Positions 1 through 7,255 of a stretch of 18,047 nt of DNA are shown one piece after another. Position 1 is the stretch's first letter; every line of letters starts with the position of its first letter. The stretch comes from an uncultured Veillonella sp. (GTDB taxonomy: Bacteria; Bacillota; Negativicutes; Veillonellales; Veillonellaceae), in NCBI GenBank assembly GCA_902477915.1, contig CABSJA010000037.1:1-18047 (forward strand). The letters run 5' to 3'. The translations under genes and the position numbers were made by a program. The notes beneath the pieces were generated by a model, which was not told where the DNA came from, searched no databases, and worked only from the letters and a program-made list of their open reading frames with translations.

Positions 1-7
1 TTTTATC

Positions 8-65
8 GCTATGTTTCTAATTATAAGTGAAATATATTTATTCTTATTTCGAACTCACGTTATTT
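8..65. repeat. Left arm of a 58-bp perfect terminal inverted repeat
   Basis: Bases 8-65 are the exact reverse complement of 17990-18047, with no mismatch over 58 positions. Identity stops at 66 (a) against 17989. Seven further bases (ttttatc) lie outside the arm at the left edge. The right copy runs to the last base of the window, so the repeat may be longer than what is visible. The arm is AT-rich and contains smaller symmetries: the palindrome aaatatattt at 28-37, ttcgaa at 48-53, and an outer ataag/cttat pair around the first of these. That nested layout could suit a recombinase site, but this is inference. No recombinase gene lies in the window. Alternatives are the ends of a repeated element or a duplicated flank. 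Confidence 0.93.
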
Positions 66-313
66 AAGTAGTACTTGTGGTGTAATCCGGAGATTATTTA
101 TGTTTTTGATTATGTAACAAAATCAAAAAAAAGTAAGACGATATTACATCATTATCATTTGGAACTTAATTTTTTTCTATGTTGTTTCCTGTTTAGGATA
201 CTTGGTCGTATGTTTACTATTTAAGGTGGACGTAGCAAGCGGTAGGATATTGAAAATAGATAAAGTACTAATATTTTAATGTGTGACTTTTCATTTTTAT
301 ATATAAGAATTTA
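66..313. other. AT-rich non-coding stretch
   Basis: No convincing reading frame was found between the left inverted repeat and the promoter-like box near 334. The only structure noted is an AT-only hairpin: tttttgatt at 103-111 pairs perfectly with aatcaaaaa at 121-129 around a 9-nt loop. It is GC-poor and is followed by A rather than T on the plus strand, so it is not a convincing terminator in that direction. Nothing else was recognised. Confidence 0.5.
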
Positions 314-341
314 TTGATTCTCAATAATATTCGTAACTTTG
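314..341 (+). promoter_or_regulatory. Bacteroidetes-type promoter candidate
   Basis: TAACTTTG at 334-341 matches the Bacteroidetes sigma-factor -7 consensus TAnnTTTG. A TTG at 314-316 lies 17 bp upstream, roughly where the -33 element is expected. Transcription would start near 347 and run toward the terminator at 555-598. The match is by eye and this short motif also occurs by chance. Confidence 0.45.
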
Positions 342-346
342 CAGCC

Positions 347-598
347 TAATTTATATATAACTACGATGCAACAGAATAGAATGAACATACCTGCAAATAT
401 ATTATATCGAAGCACAGAATGCTTTGAGCGTGTGTCGTATGTCCATACATCAAGCATTGAATCATTGAATAAATTCAAATACACTTTCCAACGATTTTTA
501 TGTATATTATTGAGGGTACAATGATGCTGATAACCCTCTGACAATGACAATAGAAAGTCGTCGGAAAGTCCTGATTAAAACTTTTCGACGACTTTTTC
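347..598 (+). ncRNA. Possible small RNA or leader transcript
   Basis: The span between the -7 box at 334-341 and the strong hairpin terminator at 555-598 would give a transcript of about 250 nt ending before any recognisable gene. It carries an internal hairpin, GAGGGT at 512-517 pairing with ACCCTC at 533-538 around a 15-nt loop, shortly before the terminator. A 52-codon frame (366-524) could be translated from it, but the peptide resembles nothing I know. An opposite-strand frame across 311-550 has one hydrophobic stretch and no promoter I can see. Alternatives are an attenuated leader for the downstream genes, a small RNA, or the 3' remnant of a lost gene. Confidence 0.3.
555..598 (+). terminator. 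Strong rho-independent terminator
   Basis: A 14-bp stem (555-568 with 581-594) has a single G-T wobble, a 12-nt loop and a run of five T at 593-597 continuing into a pyrimidine-rich tail. The core arms are aagtcgtcg and cgacgactt. A-rich sequence just 5' of the stem means it may work weakly in the other direction too. It separates the upstream promoter-like box from the phosphoesterase genes, leaving those genes without an obvious promoter. Confidence 0.8.
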
Positions 599-601
599 TT
601 T

Positions 602-721
602 ATGCCTTTTGGTGACATTCGCTCGATGCGTCCTTCTCCGTCAATTCCGTCTATGGGCAGAATACAATGTATTATTAACTGCGCAGTGATGCGCATAAAT
701 GAACAAAATTATGAATTATAA
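602..721 (+). CDS. Small ORF of 39 codons, doubtful
   Basis: An ATG immediately after the terminator opens a 39-codon frame ending TAA at 719-721. It overlaps the start of the next gene by 23 bp in a different frame. The product is Ser/Pro-rich early on (MPFGDIRSMRPSPSIPS) and has no domain I recognise. A 5-bp GC-rich hairpin (gcgca 681-685 with tgcgc 690-694) sits near its end, just before the ATG at 699. It may be a leader peptide, part of a DNA segment joined to the truncated phosphoesterase gene, or chance. Confidence 0.2.
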   Translation: MPFGDIRSMRPSPSIPSMGRIQCIINCAVMRINEQNYEL

Positions 722-1223
722 ATTTGATGGAAGCAGGGTGTTCCACATGAATGAAACGATAATAGCCAACTGGAACAGCGTGGTTGGTCCTGATGATATA
801 ATATTTCATTTGGGAGACTTTTGTTTGGGAGATTCTGCCGAATGGATAAATGTATTAAACAGATTGAATGGGAAAATATATCTTATAGCTGGCAATCATG
901 ATATAAAGGATCTCAGGCAGAATTATACGAAGTACTTTGAACAGATAACGATGCAGATGCATATTGAAGTAGATAAACAGAAAATTTATCTGAGCCATTG
1001 TCCCTTCCTTTGTTATGGAGGAGTATATCGCGATACATGGCAACTTTTCGGACATGTACATACCAGCAGGTATAACACCGGAAAGGATGTTCCGCGGTTG
1101 AAAATGCTTTTCCCGACTCAGTATGATGTAGGTGTAGATAACAATAATTTCACATCGGAATCATTTGCACAGGTAAAGATGATAATAGAGAAACAGATAG
1201 AACAATCAAAGGAAGGAGAATAA
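699..1223 (+). CDS. Calcineurin-like metallophosphoesterase, N-terminally truncated
   Basis: The 174-aa product belongs to the calcineurin-like phosphoesterase fold, a dinuclear-metal enzyme family. Visible motifs are FHLGD (Asp40), AGNHD (65-68), a lone LSHCP histidine (His100) and GHVH (118-121). The family's first motif, D-x-H, which supplies two metal ligands and normally sits about 10-20 residues before the segment corresponding to NKIMNY, is missing. A TAA stop (696-698) lies directly upstream in frame, so no earlier start can restore it. The likely reading is a 5' truncation at a recombination junction near 698, leaving an enzyme probably inactive for catalysis. The next phosphoesterase gene starts 4 bp after its stop, suggesting one operon. 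Its cellular substrate cannot be told from sequence. Confidence 0.75.
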   Translation: MNKIMNYKFDGSRVFHMNETIIANWNSVVGPDDIIFHLGDFCLGDSAEWINVLNRLNGKIYLIAGNHDIKDLRQNYTKYFEQITMQMHIEVDKQKIYLSHCPFLCYGGVYRDTWQLFGHVHTSRYNTGKDVPRLKMLFPTQYDVGVDNNNFTSESFAQVKMIIEKQIEQSKEGE

Positions 1224-1227
1224 TAAA

Positions 1228-1999
1228 ATGAGAATACAATATATGAGTGATTTGCATCTCGAATTTCAGGAGAATAACAGATATCTGAGATATAATGAAT
1301 TGCCTGTAACAGGCGATGTACTGGTGCTGGCAGGAGATATTTTCTATCTCAAGGATAAGACTGCTCCAGTTATGAATTTTTGGAAGTGGGCATTTAAAAA
1401 TTATTGTCAGGTATTGATTGTCCCCGGTAATCATGAATACTATAACTTTTCAGATGTGATGGAACGCGGTTTTCAATGGAAGTGGATGTTGCGAGAGAAT
1501 GTGGGTTATTATCAGAATCAGGTTGTCCGCATCGATGATACGGACTTTGTACTGAAGTACGCTTTGGGCGCACATCAATCCGAATGATGAGTATTTTGTA
1601 TGGAAAGGTATGAACGACTTCCGTCAGATTAAGTTTGGCGGGAAGCTGTTGCAGGTGGAGGAGTTCAACTGGATGCACGAGATCTGTATTGGCTTTATTC
1701 GGAAAAACATTGAAGAGAGCACAGCAAACCATATTGTGGTGGTCACACATCATTTGCCTACACTCCAAGTGGTAGCTGCGCACCATAGAGGATCTGTTCT
1801 GAACAATGCATTTGCAAGTGATTACGATAATTTAATTGCCAATAGTAGGATTGATGCATGGATATATGGACATTCGCGTACCAATATTGACACGGAAATA
1901 GGAGGGACCAGGGTAATCTCTAATCAGATGGGATATATTTTTGCAAATGAGCATCTGATGAATGGATTTGAATCGGGCAAGTTTATTGAAATTAAATAA
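1228..1999 (+). pseudogene. Second metallophosphoesterase, split by a +1 frameshift
   Basis: Two frames make up one gene. The first (1228-1587, 119 aa) has the D-x-H motif in SDLHLE (Asp8, His10), AGD (Asp37) and PGNHE (68-70). The second, in frame +2 and open to 1999, has the VVVTHH histidines and YGH. Removing one A from the gaag at 1554-1557 joins them, giving FVLSTLWAHINPNDEYFVW, a continuous phosphoesterase-like stretch. As written, translation stops at 1585-1587. The last motif reads GHSR where the family usually has GHxH, a further sign of decay or divergence. The insertion is not in a long homopolymer, so a real mutation is likelier than a typical run-length error, though reads are needed to settle it. 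The intact product would be about 256 aa. An internal ATG at 1610 could start a C-terminal fragment lacking half the active site. Confidence 0.85.
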
Positions 2000-2007
2000 G
2001 TAGAGCG

Positions 2008-3324
2008 ATGAATGAAAGAAAAATCATAGATAGAAAATGCTTTCGCGATTTGGCTAAGGAAGTTGGGCTGACTACATTAGATCTGGAAGCATTAGGCGAA
2101 AATCATCATAGGGAAATTGTTGTTGAAGGAAATTTATTGGAAAGGATGATTGAGACTCAGTGTCAGTTTGAGTGTCTTGCCGTGATTGGTGATGAAGAGT
2201 GTCGTGGGTTTTATATAGAGGTGCCTCGGCCAACACCAGAAGATTGGACTAACGCTGAGGAACTGATTGCTTCGGGAGAGTACAGCAGCATGGATGCATA
2301 CCTGTCAGATTGGTTTGCATTCAATCCGATGGAAACGTTGTGGTTCTATGTAACCTCAAGAAAGCATGGGAATAACCGGTCGATTTATGTTACCGACCGG
2401 AAATTTACCCACTTTGTTATTTCTAACCGCTCCTCGTATAATGAAAAGGAGTTCGATAATGCGTGTTGTAAGGAGAACCTTACACGTTTTTTCGACTTTT
2501 TGGATCTTATGATTGGTGTTATTGTAGCAGATTCCGACGGGTTTAATGAGTATGTAGCAAACAATCTGCCATACCAGCAACGTACAGGTCGGATTTCCAG
2601 AAAGAACCTGGTTCGCATAGTTCCGAGCCTCAAGATTGATGTAGAGGATCGGGAAATGACAGTTAAGGCTTTAGAGGACTCAATACAAGGGCGTTCTTTA
2701 TCTCCTATGGAGACTATGACCATACGAAAGTATTGTAAATTTTATCGTATTGCTAACGAAGCTTATAAGGCTTGCCATAGGAAACGGGGTATTGGTGGGC
2801 ATATCAATAAGGATTCAAAAAGGGATTTCCCAAAAATGTCGGATGTGACTTACTATAAGTATATGAAGTATGTGGATGTGGAGAACCTTTATAACGTCGA
2901 CAGCCAGGAGGATTTCATACGTTTTGCAACGGATCATTACGGTGAACTTGGGCTTTCACGTCTGAATATCTTAGCTTCAAATGTTCAATATCAGGGATGG
3001 AAGATTGTTATTTCCAACAGTTATTCATCCAATGTCGGATTGGCTATGGAGGTGGCTGTTTCCTTATATAAGGCTGATGCTCCATTACATATTTACGATG
3101 CAGAGAAACTTCTGAGTTTTCTGAGGGAAGAGGATTTTGTCAGATTGGTTTCTGATTCATACCATAACTATATGGGATATCAGGAAGAAGGTACCGTCTA
3201 TGAGCTTCCTTGGGAATATGAATGTTCTGACGAGAAAAACTCTTTTTTTACTCTGGAGCAATATCATGATATTATTTCTCATACCGAATGGGAGTCTGAG
3301 AAACGTGTAGAGCCTATTTTTTAA
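2008..3324 (+). CDS. Protein of unknown function (438 aa)
   Basis: I do not recognise this protein. It starts 8 bp after the phosphoesterase pseudogene and reads in the same direction, so the three genes probably form one unit ending at the terminator at 3346-3391. It appears soluble, with no signal peptide or obvious membrane segment. The composition is mixed and rich in aromatic residues, with a basic central region around residues 200-280. A paired tyrosine/lysine stretch (YYKYMKYVDVENLY) and an aromatic, acidic C-terminal third follow. No Walker, nuclease or helix-turn-helix motif stands out. Linkage to phosphoesterases suggests nucleotide or nucleic-acid metabolism, but this is a guess. 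The frame is long, clean and codon-consistent, so it is a real gene. Confidence 0.8.
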   Translation: MNERKIIDRKCFRDLAKEVGLTTLDLEALGENHHREIVVEGNLLERMIETQCQFECLAVIGDEECRGFYIEVPRPTPEDWTNAEELIASGEYSSMDAYLSDWFAFNPMETLWFYVTSRKHGNNRSIYVTDRKFTHFVISNRSSYNEKEFDNACCKENLTRFFDFLDLMIGVIVADSDGFNEYVANNLPYQQRTGRISRKNLVRIVPSLKIDVEDREMTVKALEDSIQGRSLSPMETMTIRKYCKFYRIANEAYKACHRKRGIGGHINKDSKRDFPKMSDVTYYKYMKYVDVENLYNVDSQEDFIRFATDHYGELGLSRLNILASNVQYQGWKIVISNSYSSNVGLAMEVAVSLYKADAPLHIYDAEKLLSFLREEDFVRLVSDSYHNYMGYQEEGTVYELPWEYECSDEKNSFFTLEQYHDIISHTEWESEKRVEPIF

Positions 3325-3345
3325 TGGAACGTCGTAATTAAAAGT

Positions 3346-3391
3346 TGGCTTATCTCCATGTTTATGCGTGGTTGATAAGCCATTTTTTTTT
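3346..3391 (+). terminator. Rho-independent terminator after the phosphoesterase unit
   Basis: TGGCTTATC (3346-3354) pairs perfectly with GATAAGCCA (3374-3382), followed by nine T (3383-3391). The loop extends the structure with a second short stem (ccatg 3356-3360 with cgtgg 3367-3371, one wobble). This insulates the hipBA-jet transcript from the genes upstream. Confidence 0.85.
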
Positions 3392-3503
3392 GCAATCAAA
3401 ACTTTAAGATGGAAATAGCGAAATTGGATATAGAACAAATATAAAATATAGGATTTATAATCAGTTTTTATAATCTGACAATAAGTTTTCAAGTAAAAAT
3501 TAG

Positions 3504-3531
3504 TTTTATTCTCAGAAATTACATAGCTTTG
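3504..3531 (+). promoter_or_regulatory. Promoter candidate for hipBA (and probably jetABCD)
   Basis: TAGCTTTG at 3524-3531 fits the Bacteroidetes -7 consensus TAnnTTTG. A T-rich stretch at 3504-3507 lies near the -33 position. Transcription would start near 3537, giving a leader of about 78 nt before the hipB ATG. It is the only good promoter-like box I see between the terminator at 3391 and jetD. Confidence 0.5.
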
Positions 3532-3537
3532 TGTTTA

Positions 3538-3561
3538 TAATCTTCATAATATTGAAGATTA
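3538..3561. promoter_or_regulatory. Candidate HipB operator 1
   Basis: TAATCTTCA (3538-3546) and TGAAGATTA (3553-3561) form a perfect inverted repeat with 9-bp arms and a 6-bp spacer, at the predicted transcription start. HipB antitoxins are XRE-family dimers that repress their own operons through such dyads. The assignment is inferred from position and symmetry. A role as an RNA hairpin in the leader is also possible. Confidence 0.45.
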
Positions 3562-3584
3562 ATGCTTAAAAATATATTTAACTG

Positions 3585-3596
3585 TCATTATAATGA
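3585..3596. promoter_or_regulatory. Candidate HipB operator 2
   Basis: TCATTATAATGA is a perfect 12-bp palindrome 18 bp before the hipB start codon. Its arms share little sequence with the 3538-3561 dyad, so the two may not bind the same protein. AT-rich palindromes of this size can arise by chance. Confidence 0.3.
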
Positions 3597-3614
3597 TATA
3601 TAAATACGGTTTAT

Positions 3615-3923
3615 ATGGTAGATTTCTATGAATACTCCACGCCTGAGCTTGTAAGGCTATTAGGTAATAGATTTAAAGAATATAGAATTCGTTGCAATCT
3701 TACTCAGAAAGATGTTTCTGAGCAATCCGGTATTGGACTTACAACCATCCACAAATTTGAGAATGGTACAGCTGGCAACATTTCATTGTCAACATTTATT
3801 GTGTTGTTGAAAGTGGTCGGACAGATTAATACTATAGACAATATTTTTCCGGAATTGCCTGAATCTCCTTACCTGATGCGTAGGGATGATAAAAAAGTAC
3901 AGCGTGTCAGACACTCTAAATAG
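3615..3923 (+). CDS. hipB: HipB-like XRE antitoxin/repressor
   Basis: The 102-aa product has a typical XRE helix-turn-helix at residues 29-52: LTQKDVSEQSGIG as first helix and turn, then the recognition helix TTIHKFENG. A further helical segment (SLSTFIVLLKVVG) and a basic tail (RRDDKKVQRVRHSK) follow. HipB proteins neutralise the HipA kinase and repress the operon. The neighbouring hipA starts 8 bp after the TAG stop, the classic arrangement. The basic C-terminal tail is in the position of the flexible tail seen in other HipB antitoxins. Two dyads upstream (3538-3561 and 3585-3596) are candidate binding sites. An alternative is an XRE regulator serving the whole downstream defence operon. 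Confidence 0.85.
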   Translation: MVDFYEYSTPELVRLLGNRFKEYRIRCNLTQKDVSEQSGIGLTTIHKFENGTAGNISLSTFIVLLKVVGQINTIDNIFPELPESPYLMRRDDKKVQRVRHSK

Positions 3924-3931
3924 TATAAATT

Positions 3932-5422
3932 ATGGTACAGTCGTTAAAAGTAATACTTTGGGGTGAGGAAATAGGTAGATTGGCATGGGATGTCAAACGT
4001 AGGTTATCCTATTTTATGTATAATCCGGCCTTCTTGAAGAAAGGTCTTAACATTTCTCCATTAGCGGCACCGGTTGATGGAGTGGGGCTTATGCCTGTAT
4101 GGGGAGAAGAGGCCAAGATTTATCAAAAATTACCGGCATTTTTAGCAGATTCGTTGCCTGACGCATGGGGTAATCAACTTTTTGAATTATGGCGCCAACA
4201 GAATCACTTGTCAAATGCAGATATTACTCCCCTTGACAAACTGTCATTTATAGGAAAACGCGGAATGGGAGCTTTGGAATTTTTGCCTGAGGTTTCAAGA
4301 GAGCGTAAGGCCGAAAAAATAGATATCAAATCATTGGCAAATTTAGCAAAGCGTATATTTTCAGAAAGAGAAAATGCCAGAATCCTACCCGAAGAGTCGG
4401 TAACAATGCAATCATTACTTACGGTTGGTACTTCAGCCGGTGGTCGTCAACCTAAGGTAATTGTTGCCATTAATCAAAAGAATGGTGAGGTTTGTAGCGG
4501 GCAGATTTCCGAATTAGAGGAATTTGATTACTATCTGATCAAATTTGGTAATTCGCAATACAGCTCGGCAGAATTGGAGATGTCTTACTATGAACTTGCT
4601 ACAATGGCAGGGATAAATATGATGCCTTCAAAACTCTATCAGGTAGACGGGAATAATCATTTCATGACAAAACGTTTTGACCGTAATAATGGAAAAAAGA
4701 TTCATACACAAACTTTGGCCGCAGTTAGCCCTGATGCGGACAGTTACGAACAATTAATTACAGTATGTCGGAAGCTCCATTTGCCAGAAACAGACTGCTA
4801 TGAGGTATTCCGCAGAATGGTCTTTAATGTATTGGCAAACAATACGGATGATCACAATAAGAATTTTTCATTCGTTATGAGTGAGGACGGTACTTGGCGT
4901 CTGTCTCCTGCATACGATGTAACTTATATATTTGACAATGGAGGATTCTTACCCAATGAAGATCATTGTATGTATATTAGGGCAAAACTTAGGGATATAA
5001 CACGGGATGATGTTATTCAATTTGCTAAAGATAATGGAATACGTAGGCCTGATGCAATAATACGTGATATAGTTAATGCCATAAAACAATTTCGTGTGGT
5101 TGCCACTAAATATGGTGTTGCGGAACAGTGGATAGGACGTGTTGAAAACACTATGGTTGACCATCTGAAATCATGGGGAGAGTTAGAGGAAATGGCTCCT
5201 GAAATATGCGAATTTGTCATAAACGGACATATTATAAAGAATATCCGTATGGAGCAGGCGTATAAGGAAAATTATCATTTGCTTATTGAAATAGATGGTC
5301 ATGAACGTAAGTTTATTATTGGTAAGAATAGAGAAGAGTTTTCACTTATTGAATCAATGGGCATAGCAAATCTGTCATCGGAGCGGCTTAAAGATATGGT
5401 TGAAAAGTATTTTATTCTTTAA
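3932..5422 (+). CDS. hipA: HipA-family serine/threonine kinase toxin
   Basis: HipA toxins are kinases that in characterised cases phosphorylate aminoacyl-tRNA synthetases (GltX in E. coli), halting translation. The 496-aa product has the N-terminal HipA domain (about 1-110, with ILWGEEIGRLAW and LPAFLADSLPDAWGN) and the kinase core. Core motifs are a Gly-rich loop GTSAGGRQPK (166-175), an ATP-contacting Lys in YLIKFG (Lys204), the catalytic NTDDHNKN (304-311, Asp306 and Asn311 likely) and the metal-binding Asp in SPAYDVT (Asp329). All look intact. It is longer than E. coli HipA (about 440 aa) because of a C-terminal extension of about 80 residues after about 415. The gene follows hipB by 8 bp and jetA begins 45 bp after its stop with no terminator between. 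Its target cannot be read from sequence. Confidence 0.88.
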   Translation: MVQSLKVILWGEEIGRLAWDVKRRLSYFMYNPAFLKKGLNISPLAAPVDGVGLMPVWGEEAKIYQKLPAFLADSLPDAWGNQLFELWRQQNHLSNADITPLDKLSFIGKRGMGALEFLPEVSRERKAEKIDIKSLANLAKRIFSERENARILPEESVTMQSLLTVGTSAGGRQPKVIVAINQKNGEVCSGQISELEEFDYYLIKFGNSQYSSAELEMSYYELATMAGINMMPSKLYQVDGNNHFMTKRFDRNNGKKIHTQTLAAVSPDADSYEQLITVCRKLHLPETDCYEVFRRMVFNVLANNTDDHNKNFSFVMSEDGTWRLSPAYDVTYIFDNGGFLPNEDHCMYIRAKLRDITRDDVIQFAKDNGIRRPDAIIRDIVNAIKQFRVVATKYGVAEQWIGRVENTMVDHLKSWGELEEMAPEICEFVINGHIIKNIRMEQAYKENYHLLIEIDGHERKFIIGKNREEFSLIESMGIANLSSERLKDMVEKYFIL

Positions 5423-5467
5423 ATTCGTAGCCATCATTTCAGTAATAATTCTTATAACACTTGAACA

Positions 5468-6664
5468 ATGAATGACTTTAAATCTATTGATGAGCTTTTG
5501 CGTGTACTTGAAAGAGAGAAACTTCTGCTGAAACAGATGTTTCAGAAAAGACCTTCAACTTCCCTGAAATATGATTATACACTCGAACTCACGGAATATA
5601 AAGAGGAAAGAATTAAATATCTCATTGACTACGGAATAATAAGAGATAGCGGAAATTTCCTTGAAATGGAGGATGTATATCTTAAATTCTTCGAGGAGGT
5701 TTTACAAGTCAATGAGAACATAAATGTTTCGTTTGTGGATGATTATCTGGGGCGTCTGAATGAAAATATAGATTATTATCTTAAAGAAGATAATGAGCAG
5801 CGGAAATATAATTATCATAAAGAGGTAAGGCGGTGTCTGAAAAATATTGCAATGATGACAGTGCGTAATGTAATAGACTTGAAACGCAACATTGACAATA
5901 CTTACAAGAACGAACCAAACTATCGTGTAAAGCTCTCAAAACTGAAGAATCTTGATGAAAAACGCAAGAACATAGCGCTTCTCATCAATAGGAGTGAAGA
6001 TATAATAGACAACACTCAGCCTGTGTTTTTCAGAGTTGCCATGGACACTCAAATGCGTATAGTGGTGAATGACGTGAAGCTTCAGCTTAATGATTCTTAT
6101 CATAATCTCATTGAGATAGAGAAGCAGATTATTCATTACCTGAATCTTATAGCTTATCAGAACAGGATATTCGAGAAAGTTCGACGTTTGAAATACCTTC
6201 GTGACCAGTTTCTTTTAGAAGAAAAAACTGATATACGTCATGTTGTCAGTATGAGAAATCCTGTATGGATGGAGCCTCAGACCAATTACAGGATAAAACT
6301 CTCGGTAGATAATCTGCGTACTTCTGCAGTGGCGTTGGAGATAATAAGAAAAATCATATCAAAAAGGAAGAACCGGGCTAAAGGTCCTAAGAATATGGCC
6401 GATGCTATACCGCAGGAATATATGAAAACAGAAGGTGAAGTTCTTGACCAGATAAATTTACAGGAAATTTATAATGCTTTCTCGGCATCAAGCAGTCATC
6501 TGTTTAAGTTTGTAATGAGCTACAATTATCATAAGCAACTGAGCACAGACGACAGAATCTTGTTTTTCTGCCAGATAGCATCGCAGTATGCCGAAGGACT
6601 GAATTTCACTGACAAGTATGAAACAAGTTATGACGTGGAATATCCTTTGATATATTCCAAATAA
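5468..6664 (+). CDS. jetA: Wadjet JetA, kleisin-like (MukF-like) subunit
   Basis: Assigned mainly from operon position: first of four genes followed by a small partner, a 1220-aa SMC-like ATPase and a Toprim protein, which is the jetABCD order. In Wadjet, JetA is the kleisin that bridges the JetC heads and holds JetB. The 398-aa protein is almost wholly alpha-helical and highly charged. A likely winged-helix region spans about 38-100, a long helical middle follows (about 110-260), a basic linker lies near 303-320, and a second winged-helix-like end fits the kleisin architecture. It is shorter than the roughly 480-residue type I JetA as I remember that family, and I do not see a close match to the type I or II proteins, so the subtype is left open. 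No own promoter is evident, and hipA ends 45 bp upstream. Confidence 0.75.
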   Translation: MNDFKSIDELLRVLEREKLLLKQMFQKRPSTSLKYDYTLELTEYKEERIKYLIDYGIIRDSGNFLEMEDVYLKFFEEVLQVNENINVSFVDDYLGRLNENIDYYLKEDNEQRKYNYHKEVRRCLKNIAMMTVRNVIDLKRNIDNTYKNEPNYRVKLSKLKNLDEKRKNIALLINRSEDIIDNTQPVFFRVAMDTQMRIVVNDVKLQLNDSYHNLIEIEKQIIHYLNLIAYQNRIFEKVRRLKYLRDQFLLEEKTDIRHVVSMRNPVWMEPQTNYRIKLSVDNLRTSAVALEIIRKIISKRKNRAKGPKNMADAIPQEYMKTEGEVLDQINLQEIYNAFSASSSHLFKFVMSYNYHKQLSTDDRILFFCQIASQYAEGLNFTDKYETSYDVEYPLIYSK

Positions 6665-6703
6665 CTCTAGATAATTTCCGATAATTACATAATCAGAATA
6701 AGC

Positions 6704-7255
6704 ATGAAATATACAGAAGAAATATTCAATATATTGAGTAAGGGCGGATTTATTTCTGCAAATAGCGTTTCTCCTGCAATAAAACGATACTATGATGCCA
6801 TAGAAGAGGATTTGACCGACTATTACGAATATTATAAAGGTATTGGTTTTTATCTCGAAGGTGGTGACGGATATTATATGTTCACCCGTCAGGAGGCGAA
6901 AGTCGACCTCGAACGCAAACTTGAAGCAGTTATGAAGTGGATAGACTACCTTAGTTTCCTTAAAACGTATGATGCTACATTCGGTCCCGGATTTAAGTTC
7001 CGTCCGGCAGACATTGAAGTTCAGATAAGTTGCCAGATGGAACTGAAGGATAAGGCTTCCAAACTGTTTCAGGATAAGAAGAAATATAATGAGGTTGTGG
7101 AGAAACTTGTTTTTGAACTTGAAAAGGCAGGAATGATAGAACTTGAGAATGAACATGATAACACTTATAAAGTATTAACGGCATTTCACTATATGGAGGA
7201 TTTGGTGGACTGCATAACAATATCGGAGGAAATGAACGATGAGATATCTCAATAA
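6704..7255 (+). CDS. jetB: Wadjet JetB, MukE/KITE-like subunit
   Basis: A 183-aa small helical protein in the second position of the jet operon, the place of JetB, a winged-helix KITE dimer that binds JetA and sits over the JetC heads. Visible features are an N-terminal helical pair, the segment GIGFYLEGGDGYYMFTR (47-63, suggesting a beta-hairpin wing) and a long charged helix from about 64. The final 17 bp overlap the start of jetC (7239-7255), which implies translational coupling and co-expression in fixed ratio. The assignment depends on context and fold-like features, not on a diagnostic motif. Confidence 0.75.
   Translation: MKYTEEIFNILSKGGFISANSVSPAIKRYYDAIEEDLTDYYEYYKGIGFYLEGGDGYYMFTRQEAKVDLERKLEAVMKWIDYLSFLKTYDATFGPGFKFRPADIEVQISCQMELKDKASKLFQDKKKYNEVVEKLVFELEKAGMIELENEHDNTYKVLTAFHYMEDLVDCITISEEMNDEISQ

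Noticed and set aside
8..65. Hairpin (fold-back) library artefact as the source of the inverted repeat
   Set aside because: Fold-back artefacts place the copy next to the original. Here the copies are about 18 kb apart and abut different sequences.
103..129. Terminator at the AT-rich hairpin
   Set aside because: The stem is nearly all A/T and is followed by A on the plus strand. It is GC-poor for an intrinsic terminator.
1545..1615. Programmed frameshift in the second phosphoesterase
   Set aside because: There is no slippery sequence at gaag, and the GHxH motif is also altered, so decay or a sequence error is likelier.
6488..7156. 222-codon open frame on the minus strand
   Set aside because: It spans the jetA-jetB junction on the opposite strand and looks like a shadow of AT-rich coding DNA, with no promoter or motif.
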